Below, one piece after another: positions 21,135 to 33,653 of a DNA stretch of 64,000 bases; within the stretch, counting starts at the first letter, position 1, and each line of letters opens with the position of its first letter. The notes beneath the pieces are model-generated. The model had not been told where the DNA came from. It worked only from the letters and a program-made list of their open reading frames with translations, and did not search any database. This DNA comes from Cepaea nemoralis (lineage: Eukaryota; Mollusca; Gastropoda; Stylommatophora; Helicidae), in the NCBI GenBank assembly GCA_014155875.1, contig JACEFZ010011691.1, positions 546,501 through 610,500 on the forward strand, written 5' to 3'. The position numbers were made by a program, and so were the translations under genes.

Positions 21135-21713
21135 ATGGCAGAAGAACAGAGTTCATTAGCACAGGTTTTGACCGGGGTAGGGTCGGTAATACGTAAACTC
21201 AACACATTTATGAAACAACAAGGAATGACAGCTGAAATCGTTAAATTTAGTGGGCAGGCGAAGGATTTTAAGAAGTGGATTACTGCAATAGAGAAATATG
21301 CATATTTGGTGTCAGCTTCAGACGAAGAAAAAATGAGACTTGCTTATCAGGCAGCGACAGAACCGGTTTCTGATCATATCAGAAGAAAATTAGAAGCTAG
21401 AGTAGATGAGACATGGGAGCAGTTCAAGGATGATCTGGCTCATAAGTACGCTGAAATCACGGACCCACAGCATGCTTTTTCAGTGTTAAGACAATCCAAG
21501 CAAAACACTGGAGAAACTGTACAATTATTTAGTGACAGATTGATCAACCTAGCTGAGGAAGCGTTCCTGGGACAGAATGTAAGAGGAGAAGAGGTGGAGC
21601 GGATGTTGGTCGGGATTTTTGTAGATGGTATAAAGTCAGATGGACTGAAATTTAAATTGATGAGGGAAAACCCTGAGAGGTTATCACAAGCTGTAGATAT
21701 AGCGGTACAGTAG
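21135..21713 (+). CDS. element B gag (capsid)
   Basis: The 193-codon Ty3/gypsy gag starts at an ATG at 21135; an upstream in-frame ATG at 21093 would add 14 residues without similarity to anything. The capsid pattern is present: FSGQAKDFKKWITAIEKYA, then TWEQFKDDLAHKYAE, then LRQSKQNTGETVQLFSDRLI. It lacks the SCAN-like pattern of A and C. It ends at a TAG at 21711-21713, after which the frame is broken before the zinc knuckle. Confidence 0.82.
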   Translation: MAEEQSSLAQVLTGVGSVIRKLNTFMKQQGMTAEIVKFSGQAKDFKKWITAIEKYAYLVSASDEEKMRLAYQAATEPVSDHIRRKLEARVDETWEQFKDDLAHKYAEITDPQHAFSVLRQSKQNTGETVQLFSDRLINLAEEAFLGQNVRGEEVERMLVGIFVDGIKSDGLKFKLMRENPERLSQAVDIAVQ

Positions 21714-21791
21714 GAGAATTTGAGAAGAAGATTTAGGTTGAGAGTAGGACGATAAATAGGAACTAGTCGAGAAGACAGGATAGAAGAGCCC

Positions 21792-22106
21792 ATGGAAATA
21801 GGACAAACAAGGTTCAGATGGAATAGAGAAAGAGGAATACAGACGTTGCAGAGAGATAATGGAAATGATTATGAAAGAAGAAGACAGGTGAGAAATCCTA
21901 TAAGGGAAACAGTAGGTAATACAAATGTAGTCTGTTGGGCTTGTGGTCGACGAGGACATTTTTTTAAAGACTGTGGTAACAGGCATGTCAGTCGTATACA
22001 CAAAATAGAAATGTTAATAACAGATCAAATAGGAATTTTGAAGACAGACACAGAAGTATTACAAGCCCAAGAACGCAGGAAAACCGGCGTCCCACCTATT
22101 GAATAG
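21792..22106 (+). pseudogene. element B nucleocapsid segment with CCHC knuckle
   Basis: Continuation of gag in another frame. CWACGRRGHFFKDC is a C-x2-C-x4-H-x4-C zinc knuckle for RNA binding, at about 21931-21972. The surrounding sequence is arginine-rich. It overlaps the following protease frame by a few bases. Confidence 0.8.
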
Positions 22107-22713
22107 GACCTGCGGTAGGAGGGAAGATAATAGGGTCCCAAGATTTAAAGAATATTTCAATGACAGGTATAGTAGGACGAGTTGGAAGTGCTCTCAATTA
22201 GATGAAATCAAACAGTTTTCAGTAAATAAAACAGATCCCAGTTCATGTATAATTGAAATAAAGAAGTATAGAATTCGTACATTAATTGATTCGGGGGCTC
22301 AGGTTAGTGTAATTAAAGAAAGTTTCCTATACAAAATAATGAGAAATTGCAAAATATTTAGGAGTCATAATAATCTTCATTCCGTTACAGGACAAAATTT
22401 ACAAGTAGTGGGGCAAACAATAATAAATTTTAAATTAGGGGGAATCAACGTAAGACATCTTTTTCATGTAGTGAAAGATTTAAATAGAAATATGCTTATA
22501 GGAAGAGATTTTTTAATAAAAAATGGTGTAAGACTTTTGTTTGATCTGCATAAGTTAAAGTTTAAGGAAGTGTACGTAGATGTAGAGGAGGATATGCATA
22601 TATCAGCACTGGTTAGAGTTAAAATGTCTACGACGTTAAAACCGCAGTCGGTTAATTTGATACAGGCAAAGGTAAAAAGAAATCCGTATTATTTAGTAGG
22701 ACACACAGAGTAA
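22099..22713 (+). CDS. element B aspartic protease
   Basis: The retropepsin that processes the polyprotein. The active site is TLIDSGAQVSVI at about 22279-22314 and the flap/second-half motif is MLIGRDFLIKNGV at about 22492-22530. The N-terminal part links to the nucleocapsid. The frame ends at a TAA at 22711, a few bases before the next open frame begins, so the pol frame is interrupted here. Confidence 0.85.
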   Translation: MNRTCGRREDNRVPRFKEYFNDRYSRTSWKCSQLDEIKQFSVNKTDPSSCIIEIKKYRIRTLIDSGAQVSVIKESFLYKIMRNCKIFRSHNNLHSVTGQNLQVVGQTIINFKLGGINVRHLFHVVKDLNRNMLIGRDFLIKNGVRLLFDLHKLKFKEVYVDVEEDMHISALVRVKMSTTLKPQSVNLIQAKVKRNPYYLVGHTE

Positions 22714-22718
22714 CTGAA

Positions 22719-23129
22719 TTGCAAAGAGAGGTAATTGATGAGCCTGGTTTAGAAGTTCCGGATGGAATAATATCATTAGATAAACACTTAACTTTTCCAG
22801 TAATGATCATTAACAACACAGGTAAAGAAATTAGATTATGCAGAGGATGTGCAATAGCCAAACTTGAACATGATATTAATAGCATATTAGCAACAGATGG
22901 AATGGAAATACCGGGAATAAATTATTCAGAAACTCCTAGAGAAAGAATCAGACATAGAAGTGGGAGAAAATGCAATATACAGAAGGATGAATTGATCCAT
23001 CCATTTAGAAGACATACGTCCCAAATACATTCAGTAGACAAAATAACAAGAGAACAAGAATTATTAGCACAGTTAAAAACCACACCAGAGAATAAAGAAG
23101 TATTAGAACGACTTATAAAAGAGAATTAG
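22719..23129 (+). pseudogene. element B protease-RT linker
   Basis: Open frame that carries the usual beta-rich spacer between protease and RT (LTFPVMIINNTGKEIRLCRG, AIAKLEHDI) and a charged stretch ending LKTTPENKEVLERLIKEN, which leads into the RT. A TAG separates it from the RT frame at 23127-23129. No independent function is expected. Confidence 0.7.
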
Positions 23130-23132
23130 GAT

Positions 23133-24239
23133 GTGTTTGCAATTAATGACTTAGAATTGGGAAATACAAAAACAGTTACGATGGAAATAGATACTGGAGA
23201 TCATCCACAAATCAGTTTAAAACCATACATAACTCCTTTAAGGAATAGGGAAATTGTTGAAAAAGCAATAGAAGATATGTTAAAAGGGGGGATCATAACA
23301 AGATCCAAATCAGAGTGGTCATCTCCGATAGTAATTGTGACCAAAGCCGATGGTTCACATCGATTCTGTTGTGACTACAGGGCGTTGAACACAATCACTA
23401 AAAACGTAGCTTACCCATTGCCGGTCATCGACGATATTTTAGGGTTACTTAATGGGTCCACCTTTTTCACTACATTAGATGCAAGATCAGGATTCTGGTG
23501 TATACCGATGTCTCCAGATGCCCAAAAGAAAAGTGCTTTTTGTACACATGCAGGTTTGTACGAATTTTTACGAATGCCTTTTGGAGTCAAAACGGCGCCC
23601 TCTCATTATATGCTATTAATAAATCAGGTATTGGAAGGCATGCAAAAGTTTGCATTAGCATACATAGATGACATTTTGATCTACACAGCAGGAGATGTAC
23701 AAGATCACCTAAAACATGTAAAATTAGTATTTGATAGGTTAAGAATACATGATGTTATACTGAAGCTCAGTAAGTGTGAATTTTTAAAAACAGAAACAAA
23801 ATATTTGGGATACATCATTAATAGAGACGGAATTAACCCAGATCAGGAGAAGGTAAAAGTTATCAGAGAACTACCTCCTCCAACTAACGTAAAAGAAGTT
23901 CGTACCTTTATTGGCACATGTGTATATTATAGGCGGTTCATTCCAAGTTTCTCAAAAATAGCAGAGCCTATTACTAACCTAACTGGCAAATACGCTAGAT
24001 TTAAGTGGGATGATGAATGTCAAAAAGCGTTTGAGTTGTTAAAAAATGGCTTAACAGTAGTGCCACTATTGACACATCCAGATTTGAATAAACAGCTAAT
24101 ATTGTATACAGATGCTTCAGATAATGCTATAGGAGCATGTTTGGTTCAACCATATGAAGGAAAAGAATCTGGCATACCAGGAGTTAAAAATGAAAGACCA
24201 ATCTATTTTTTGTCTCATAAACTTAGCAGGTCGCAATGA
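23133..24239 (+). CDS. element B reverse transcriptase with start of RNase H
   Basis: Ty3/gypsy RT in the canonical position, directly after protease. Motifs: RFCCDYRALNTITK, FFTTLDARSGFWCIPM (first aspartate), MPFGVKTAPSHYM, LAYIDDILIY (YxDD box, about 23655-23685), KYLGYIINRDGI, the RT connection FIGTCVYYRRFIPSFSKIA, and then RNase H beginning ILYTDASDNAIGACLV at about 24100-24147. The frame ends at 24237-24239 within RNase H, after IYFLSHKLSRSQ. All RT catalytic residues are intact. Confidence 0.92.
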   Translation: MFAINDLELGNTKTVTMEIDTGDHPQISLKPYITPLRNREIVEKAIEDMLKGGIITRSKSEWSSPIVIVTKADGSHRFCCDYRALNTITKNVAYPLPVIDDILGLLNGSTFFTTLDARSGFWCIPMSPDAQKKSAFCTHAGLYEFLRMPFGVKTAPSHYMLLINQVLEGMQKFALAYIDDILIYTAGDVQDHLKHVKLVFDRLRIHDVILKLSKCEFLKTETKYLGYIINRDGINPDQEKVKVIRELPPPTNVKEVRTFIGTCVYYRRFIPSFSKIAEPITNLTGKYARFKWDDECQKAFELLKNGLTVVPLLTHPDLNKQLILYTDASDNAIGACLVQPYEGKESGIPGVKNERPIYFLSHKLSRSQ

Positions 24240-24657
24240 AAATGGTCGACTATCGAGAAAGAAGCTTATGCTATTCATTATGCTCTTCAGAAACTTAAAT
24301 ATTACTTACATAACGCAAATTTCATCATTAGAACTGACCACATGCCTTTAAAATCTTTATTAGAAGCTCCAGTGCAAAACAGGAAAATACAGACATAGGC
24401 GTTGAATCTACAGGGATATAATACTAAAATAGAATACGTACCAGGTATGAACAATGCATGTGCAGACTTATTGTCCAGAATTACGTATCCACAGTCATCA
24501 GGAAACACGGAAAACGAAGCAGAACCAGAAGTAGATGACCGAAACTGGCAGGTAAACATTAGATTCTGCCATAATAAATAGAGAACAGTTTGAGAGTTTA
24601 CCATCGGATCAAGAGTCTGAATCTAGAGCAGAAGACCCACGTTTAATACAATTTAAT
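24240..24657 (+). pseudogene. element B RNase H remainder, broken
   Basis: Fragments of RNase H continue in shifted frames: WSTIEKEAYAIHYALQKL, then FIIRTDHMPLKSLLEAP and YVPGMNNACADLLSR, matching the canonical EAxAL and DHxPL and ADxLSR blocks. A frameshift and a TAG near 24398 break it. Confidence 0.8.
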
Positions 24658-26337
24658 ATGAAAGAAGAACAAGAATTAGATCCAAAAGTTTTAGAAATAA
24701 AACAGAAATTAAAGGAAACGGGTGAAAATAAATATAAGAAGAATTATTTAGTTTTGCAAGATGATGAACAGTTATATTACATGAATGAAAGAAATGAACA
24801 GTTAAGGAAATATGAAGAAATGAGAACGGTCATCTCGGTCGTGATAAGTTAGTGAAAGCAATTACAAATAAATATTATTGGCCGAATTTATTCAAAACTG
24901 CTTGTAAATACGTTGATACGTGTGAAAAATGTAGATTAAGAAATATGAAAACAATCAAATGTCCCTTACAAGATACTGATATTCCTCAGTTTCCTATGCA
25001 AAAAGTCAGCTTAGATATATCAGGTCCTCACCCTAAAACACTATCAGGGAATGTATATTTAATTCATATTATAGATATCTATAGTCTGTGGCCAGAAGTT
25101 TATGCAATCCAAGACAAGAGCGCAGATACTATCATTAATATTTTTTTTACAGGAATTTATACCAAGGTTTAGTTGCCCACAGATCATACTCACGGATAAT
25201 GGTAAAGAATTCGTGAATAAGAAATTTGAAAAGTTATTAAAAGATTTGAATATAAACCATGTAAAGACCTCATACTATAGACCTTCTTCAAACGCTAAGA
25301 ACGAAAGACAACATAGAACATTATACGATATTGTAGCAAAGATTGTAGATGAACATGAAGAAGATTGGGATCTATTCCTGGGACCAGCACTAAGCGCTAT
25401 ACGCACAAATCAAAATGAGAGTGCGGGGTTTTCACCATTTTATTTATTGCACGGGAGAGAGCCTATACTACCTATTGACAATCTGTTAAAACCAAGACGT
25501 AAATATATGGGAGAAGATTTTCAAGAAGTCATTATACAAGAAATGCATAAAGCACATGTAAGGTTAAAGAACAATATAATTAAAGCTAGAGAAAGACAGA
25601 AAAGGTACAGAAACGTGAATACAAAATTACAGGAATTTAAAGTAGGGGATAGAGTTTATTATAAGAAGCATAGAAGGAACTCTAAATTTGATGATCGTTG
25701 GGTTCCAGGTTACTACATTTTAGAAAAGTTAGGAAATGTATCATACAGTATAAAGAACCAGATCACGGGACATATAGCAAGGGCACACGTAGAGCACTTA
25801 AGAAGAGATAATAATGATAAGGGAAACAATAATTATAATGATAATTGTTATTCAGACGCCTTATACTTAGATGGACAAATCGCCAGAAGGGCTACAATAC
25901 CTCCAGATTTTGGAAAAGATCCAACTAAAAGTCAATTAATAACAACACCAGTTGATGATGATACTCAAGAACAGACAATACCGAAAACGCTGATAAAAGA
26001 AGAAAAAGACAGGTATGAGGGTTATTATGATAGCGCAGAATCTATGGAAGAAGAGATAAACGCTCCATTTAAAAATACTAGACAAGCAGTGAAAAGGAGA
26101 ATAGAGAGAAAAAGAGAAAAAGAAGTGAAAAGACAGAGAAGAATTAGAGATTATTCATCAAGCGGCGAGGATATGCCTCTACTAGAAAGGTCGTTAAGAA
26201 ATAATGATAGACACATTAGATGGGATATAGAAAGGAAGAAATTGGCGGCTGCTAGTGAGAGACATACAGATGAAGAAGAAGAAATGGATGAAAAGACAGA
26301 ATCTAGTGGAGATTGTAGCATAGATGAAAATAATTAA
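24658..26337 (+). pseudogene. element B integrase
   Basis: Integrase at the 3' end, the ordinary Ty3/gypsy order. The zinc region and YYWPNL lie at about 24876 with CEKCRLRN following. The DDE core runs VSLDISGPHPKTLSGN, then ILTDNGKEFVNKKFEKL and NAKNERQHRTLYD, and then AGFSPFYLLHGREP. Stops at about 24850 and 25170 split it into three frames; the last piece is 411 codons (25102-26337) and includes the GPY/F-like end (VGDRVYYKKHRR, WVPGYYILEKLG) plus a long charged tail of about 170 residues. The element ends here with no LTR. Confidence 0.88.
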
Positions 26338-26349
26338 AATATGCCTTTA

Positions 26350-28163
<1,814 letters not shown>

Positions 28164-28398
28164 CTAGCTGAACCGGCCCGGCTTCGCCCAGTCCCTGGTG
28201 GGGAGCATCTCATTTAATTCATATAAGTAGTCATATAAGTTCCCGTTCCCGACTGTCTATCTGTCTGCCTGACCCTGCCCGGCTTCGCCCAGCCCCTGAT
28301 GGGGAGCATCTCATTTAATTCATAAAAGTAGTCATATACTTTCACTTGCCCCAACAAGTGAAAGCAGTGAAGAAAGTATAGAGGAATTTTATAATGAC

Positions 28399-28683
28399 AT
28401 GGAGTCTGCTTTGAAGAACTGTAAAAAATCAGAAATAAATATCATAATGGGTGATTTCAACGCAAAAATAGGAAATCAAAGCGATGGATGCAGTGTAGGC
28501 AACCATGGTTTGGGGGAGAGAAATGAAAGAGGTTACAGACTTGCAGAATGGGCAAAAGGACAAGAAATGGTTGTAGGAAACACCTGGTTTAAACAACATC
28601 CTAGAAGATTATGGACATGGAGGAGTCCAGACAGCAGGATTAAAAACCAGATAGATTACATCCTGATAAGCAAAAGATTTTGA
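28399..28683 (+). pseudogene. LINE A endonuclease (C-terminal half)
   Basis: The AP endonuclease frame, beginning upstream as APTSESSEESIEEFYND, continues with IIMGDFNAKIG, HGLGERNERGYRLAEWAKG, WFKQHPRRLWTWRSPDSRIK and NQIDYILISKRF, then a TGA at 28681. The ATG at 28399 is internal to the domain, not a native start. The catalytic DFN motif is present; the final SDH block is altered to YSYHRL in the following short gap. Confidence 0.85.
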
Positions 28684-28755
28684 AATGCATTAACAGTTAT
28701 AAAAACAGTTCAAAATGCAGACTGTTACAGTTATCACAGATTAATTACTGGCACA

Positions 28756-30873
28756 TTGAGGGTAAAGTTAAAGAAAGTCAAGTATACAGCAGGAAACCCT
28801 AAATATGACTTGTGCAAATTGAATACTGACACAGAAATACAAGATAATTTTAACATAGAAGTAAAGAACAAATTTGATTTATTGTCTGATCTAGAGATCC
28901 TATTTCAAGATGTAGATGATCAATGGGAAATGCTGAAGAATTCAATCAGTTGTGCAGCAGAAAAAACTATTCCAAAAGTAAAGAAAGTGGGCCGTAAGAC
29001 ATGGATGACTGAAGAAATTTTACAACTAATGGAAACAAGAAGACAGAACAAAATTAATCCTGCCAAATATGAAGAAATTCACAGAAAAGTCAGAACCTTA
29101 TGTAAGGAGGCTAAAGAAACATGGCTTGAGAAAAATTGCAGAGAAATTGAAAAACAACACAACAGTAAAAATGCGAAACTAATGCACAAAAGAATTCAGG
29201 AGATTACTAATCAAAGAACACGTACATCAGCAGGCTGCCTAAAGACAAAAGATGGAAGAGTCATAATAGAAAAAGATCAGATTTTACATGTATGGTCAGA
29301 TTACGTGAAAAACCTTTATGACGATAACAGAGACGAACAATATATTGTTCAAAATAACAATGAAGGGCCAGCAATTTTGAAGATGGAGGTTCAGAATGCT
29401 CTTAATCATATGAAATCTGGCAAAACCCCCGGTCCAGACAGCGTCACAACAGAAATGATTAATGCTTTAGAAGAATATGGAATAGATAAAGTTACCAGTC
29501 TGCTTAATACAATATATGATACTGGAAATATACCTCATGAGTTATGTAATTCTGTATTTATTGCAATCCCAAAGAAATCAGGAGCCTTGGAATGTGATCA
29601 ACATCGAACAATTAGTATAATGAGTCACATCACGAAGATTTTGCTAAGAATTATCATGCAAAGAGTTAGGAGGAAAATACAACCTGAAATAGGAGAAGAA
29701 CAATGTGGGTTTGTAGTAGGCAAGGGTACAGTAAATGCTGTGTATATACTGAGAACCGTAATCGAACGTTCTATAGAAGTAAACAAAGATCTACACCTTT
29801 GCTTTATTGACTACACAAAGGCTTTTGATAAAGTGAGACATGTCAACATGATAAGGATGCTTGAAGATCTACAAATTGATGGGAAAGACCTTAGACTTGT
29901 AAAAAACATATATTGGAAACAACAAGCTGCCATAAGAGTTGATAATGAAGTAAGCCAATATCAGCCTATTAAGAGAGGTGTGAGACAGGGATGTGTAATG
30001 TCTCCAGATCTGTTTTCCCTGTACAGTGAAAATATTTTCAGAAATATTGAAAATATGGAAGGAATCAACATTGGGGGACGATGCATCAATAACATTAGAT
30101 ATGCAGATGATACAGTCTTGATTGCAGACAATGAACAGGACCTGCAAAATTTAGTAGATGCGGTTGTTACACACAGTGAACAACAAGGGTTAGAATTAAA
30201 TTGTAAAAAGACACAGATTATGGTCGTCACTAGGAAGAACGAAATACCACAGTGTAATATACAAGTAAATGGGAATATTCTTCAACAAGTGAATAGGTAC
30301 AATTATCTCGGAACAGTAATAACATCTGATGGGAGATGCCTTGAAGAGATTAGAACAAGAATCGCCATGGCAAAAGTAGCCTTTAGCAAGATGAAAAACA
30401 TACTGACCAATAAAAAGATGTCAATTGAAACGAGAAAAAGAGTGTTGAGATGCTACATAGAACCTGTACTTTTATATGGATGTGAAGCTTGGACAATGAG
30501 CAGCCAGGCTGAAAAACATCTGATGGCTGTAGAAATGTGGTTTCTGAGGAAAATGCAAAGAATACCATGGACAGCCAGAAAGACCAATGAACAAGTCCTT
30601 CAAGAAACAAATGAAGATCGTAAACTGATCAGAGACATTAGACGTAGACAGTCACAATTTTTTGGGCATGTTATGAGAAGAAATGATTTGGAGAACTTGG
30701 TGACAACTGGTAAGATTGAGGGGAACAGACCAAGGGGAAGACCTAGAAACAAGTATCTGGATGGCTTGGCCTTGTGGCATGGTCAAGACAGAAACACGGA
30801 ACTGATCCACGACTCTGTTGATCGAGTGAGATGGCAGAACATGACCGCCCACGCTTACCGGCATGGCACATGA
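28756..30873 (+). CDS. LINE A reverse transcriptase, 705-codon open frame
   Basis: The longest open frame of the window. Its N-terminal about 180 residues link endonuclease and RT. RT blocks in order: ALNHMKSGKTPGPDSVTTEM, SVFIAIPKKSGALECDQHRT, CGFVVGKGTV, LCFIDYTKAFDKVRH (first aspartate), GVRQGCVMSPDLFSLYSENI, NIRYADDTVLIAD (YADD box at about 30097-30135), and the thumb. The C-terminus has EPVLLYGCEAWTM, QFFGHVMRR and a basic GRPRNKYLDGL end, usual for RTE-like LINEs, and stops 11 bases before the GATG tail. The QHR in place of the usual NYR block is unusual. Completeness suggests a recent copy although the protein lacks its endonuclease N-terminus. Confidence 0.92.
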   Translation: MRVKLKKVKYTAGNPKYDLCKLNTDTEIQDNFNIEVKNKFDLLSDLEILFQDVDDQWEMLKNSISCAAEKTIPKVKKVGRKTWMTEEILQLMETRRQNKINPAKYEEIHRKVRTLCKEAKETWLEKNCREIEKQHNSKNAKLMHKRIQEITNQRTRTSAGCLKTKDGRVIIEKDQILHVWSDYVKNLYDDNRDEQYIVQNNNEGPAILKMEVQNALNHMKSGKTPGPDSVTTEMINALEEYGIDKVTSLLNTIYDTGNIPHELCNSVFIAIPKKSGALECDQHRTISIMSHITKILLRIIMQRVRRKIQPEIGEEQCGFVVGKGTVNAVYILRTVIERSIEVNKDLHLCFIDYTKAFDKVRHVNMIRMLEDLQIDGKDLRLVKNIYWKQQAAIRVDNEVSQYQPIKRGVRQGCVMSPDLFSLYSENIFRNIENMEGINIGGRCINNIRYADDTVLIADNEQDLQNLVDAVVTHSEQQGLELNCKKTQIMVVTRKNEIPQCNIQVNGNILQQVNRYNYLGTVITSDGRCLEEIRTRIAMAKVAFSKMKNILTNKKMSIETRKRVLRCYIEPVLLYGCEAWTMSSQAEKHLMAVEMWFLRKMQRIPWTARKTNEQVLQETNEDRKLIRDIRRRQSQFFGHVMRRNDLENLVTTGKIEGNRPRGRPRNKYLDGLALWHGQDRNTELIHDSVDRVRWQNMTAHAYRHGT

Positions 30874-31055
30874 TGGATGGATGGAGTCATATAAGTTCCC
30901 GTTCCCGTCTGTCTGTCCCTCCCTCTCTGTCTGTCTGTCTGCCTAATCATTTATTGGTTGCAGTTAGAACAACCTAGATAAACGAAGACCAACTTACAAA
31001 AAGCATTAGAAAGAGCACTTGAAAGGTCTTTACATCTTCCCCAACAATTAACTAG

Positions 31056-32095
31056 GGTAAATGGAGCGGCGACAGCAGCAGAAGAAGAAAAAGGAGGAGT
31101 AGGAGCTGGGAGGAGGAAGAGGGAGGTGGAGGAGGGAGGAGGAGGGAGGAGGAGGAGGGAGGAAGAGATAGGCGGAGAGAGGAGGAGGGAAGAGGAGGGA
31201 GGAGGAGTAGGGAGGAATAGGAGGGAGAAGGAGGGATTAAGAGGAGGAGAGAGGAGGAGGAGGGAGGAGGTAGGAGGAGGAAGGAGGGAGGAGGTAGAGG
31301 GAGGAGGAGAGAGGAAGAGAGGAGGAGGGAGGAGGGGGATAAGGGAGGAGGAGGAGGGAGGAGGGGAAGAAGGGAGGAGGAGGGAGAAAGAGGGAGGATA
31401 AGGGGGGAAGGATGGAGGAGGGAGGAGAAGGGAGGAGGAGTGATTAGGAGGAGGAGAGAGGAGGAGAGCAAGGAGGAGGGGGAGGAGGAAGAGGGAGGAG
31501 GAGGGAGGAAGAAGGAGGAGGAGGGGGAAGAGGGAGGAGGAAGAGGAAGGAGGAGGAGGGAGGAGAACAACGTAGCAAGAGGAGGAGGGAGGAGGAGAGG
31601 GAGAAGGAGGGAGGAGGAGGAGAGAGGAGGAGAGAGGAGGCGGAAGGAGGTAGAGGGGGAGGAGGAGGAAGAGGGAGGAGAAGGAGGGGGAGGAAGAGGG
31701 AGGAGGAAGAGTGAGGAGGAGGAGGGATGTGTAGGGAGGAGGTAGAGGGAGGAGGAGAGAGGATGAGGAGGGAGGAGGAGAGAGGATGAGGAGAGAGGAG
31801 GAGAAGGGAGGAGGAGGGATGAGGAGGGAGGAGGAGAGGGAGGAGGAGGGAGGAGTAAGGGGAGGAGGAGGTAGGAGGAGGAGGAGGGAGAAAAAGGGAG
31901 GAGAAGGAGGAGGGATGAGGGGGAGGACGTAGGAGGAGAGAGGAGGAGAAGGGAGGAGGAAGGAAGAGGAGTGATTAGGAGGAGGTAGGAGGAGGAAGAG
32001 GGAGGAGGAGGAGAAAGAGGGAGGAGGAGGATGGAGAGGGAGGGGAAGAGGAAGAGGGTAGGAGGAGGAGGGGAGAGGAGGAGGAGGAGGATTAT
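31056..32095. repeat. 1-kb polypurine tract, GGA/GGAGGA-rich
   Basis: Over about 1,040 bases the plus strand is nearly all G and A in irregular GGAGGAGG(A/G) units, with pyrimidines only every 30-60 bases. Open frames on either strand (for example a 383-codon Ser/Pro/Leu frame on the minus strand) are translations of the repeat. Such tracts can form triplex or G-quadruplex structures. Confidence 0.92.
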
Positions 32096-32200
32096 AACGC
32101 ATATGCCTGTAGTAACTGCAGCGAAAAGGTGGGTCTGTCTATCTATCTGACCCGGCGTGGCTTCGCCCAGCTCCTGGCGGGTAGCGTCTCATTAAATTCA

Positions 32201-33653
32201 TACAACAAAATAAAGTAACTTAAAAGAATGTCCTTCCACACACCATCCATTGTTTCTAATGAAAACCGTTTCTAATCACCTGCATGACTGTAGATAACTT
32301 CATAAGCATAAAAAGATGAGTTGCAATGTTATGCATTATGCATTATTTTTATGAAAACTTTGAAAATGCCTTAAAGATTGTATCATTATTTATTATAACT
32401 CATATGCCGGTACATAACTATAGACAAAGAGTTTATAAATCTTTGAAAACGATGCAACAATATGACTATAAGTTATACAGCAATGTTATTAAAAGTTATA
32501 CCCCTTGAAATAACTTTTCTAGAGTTAAGTCCCCTCGCTGTATATAAATTACAATATAAAATGAAAAATTAAATAATATTAACTGATTGCCTGCCAAACA
32601 AAAAAGTGGTCATACCCAAACAGAGATTCAAGGCAGAAAATTTGAACTAGGGGTATGCCACAATTTTGCTTTTAAAATGGTTAAAATTGTAGCAGATCTA
32701 TTGTATTACATATCAAATTAAAGAGGATTGCACAAGGAACATGACAGTGTTAATAATAAATTGATAGGTTACAAATATTATGACAATAATGAGAGTTTTA
32801 GTAATAACAATTGAAATTAAAGTGTTAAAAATTATGAAAAAAATTCACTTACCAAGGCATTATTTTATATCCGAAGCCGCTAATCCAGTTAAATTTAGTG
32901 AATTTTATTACAACACCAGTTGGGTTCTAGAATATCACAAGAACTGCTCCATAACACGAATAAAACGCAATGAAATCATAACATTATGAAGTACATCATT
33001 TTCACACAAAATGGAAAAGCCATCATATTCTTTAGATTGTTGTTAGATTGTTGTTGTTCTTAGACTGTTAGATTTTTTTTCTCTATATTATGACCGTCTT
33101 CTACATAAATATCTCACTACTGCACAGGTTCGTTTTCGAATCTATCACAAAGTCGTTTACATCACAATAACTATAATATAAAACCGTTTAAAACGGTAAT
33201 TTTGTTAAAATATATGAGGTCCTTCACCAGAAGGTAATGTCACAAAAATTTGAATCACAAAAATCAATTTCGAATCATGTTTTCATGTGTAATCTTCGTT
33301 TGCCATGCGTGATTTTGCACACGGAAGGAAGGTAATTCTTTCGTTCTGAAGTTTAATTCAATGGGACACTAAAAATGGTGGACTGGAATGGAGAAATGGT
33401 TCAGTTTAAACCATGATAATAACAAATCTATAAAGTGGATCGCGGGTGTCAAGTTTGGGTTACGGGGTCTATCAAAAGGTCTCCGGCAGGCAATCAGTTG
33501 TAAGCAGCCGATTTCACACTAAAGAAATATCACAGTTGGCTGCGCTGGAATGAAAGGAAGACGTGTAGAAAATTTCATCTCAATCAGATGGACCGTTTGC
33601 GAACGCATAAAGGACATACACACCCACCCACACACATCCTTTTTTATAAATAA
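32201..33653. other. AT-rich interior of the nested repeat
   Basis: No gene was recognised. Short open frames at 32326 and 32780 have random composition. The right end from about 33560 is the conserved 3' part of the dispersed repeat with CACACCCACCCACACAC. Confidence 0.5.

Larger units (their letters stand above)
28339..30884 (+). mobile_element. LINE A, 5'-truncated, with 9-bp target duplication
   Basis: AGTCATATA stands on both sides (28330-28338 and 30885-30893), and the surrounding dispersed repeat is continuous when LINE A is removed (compare 28230-28262 with 30886-30920). The 5' end is truncated within the endonuclease. The 3' end is a short GATG run (TGATGGATGGATGG) instead of poly-A. 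It is therefore the youngest layer of this nest, and its reverse transcriptase frame is intact. Confidence 0.88.
28164..33653. mobile_element. nested repeat of CTAGCTGACCCGGC type, itself invaded by LINE A
   Basis: The left edge reads TACTAGCTGAACCGGCCCGG and contains two near copies of a unit with GGCTTCGCCCAG-CCCTG-TGGGGAGC and ATCTCATTTAATTCATA. A third diverged unit stands at 32148-32200 (CCCGGCGTGGCTTCGCCCAG). The right edge has TTTCATCTCAATCAGATGGACC and a TATAAATAAGATGG end at 33645-33658. This pattern is a common dispersed non-autonomous repeat in invertebrate genomes; its class is not clear to me. Endonuclease homology of LINE B is continuous across it, which sets both edges to within a few bases. 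Confidence 0.65.

Noticed and set aside
30951..32102. A 383-codon Ser/Pro/Leu-rich open frame on the minus strand, and shorter Glu/Gly/Arg-rich frames on the plus strand
   Set aside because: They are translations of the polypurine tract, with no domain and no start context.
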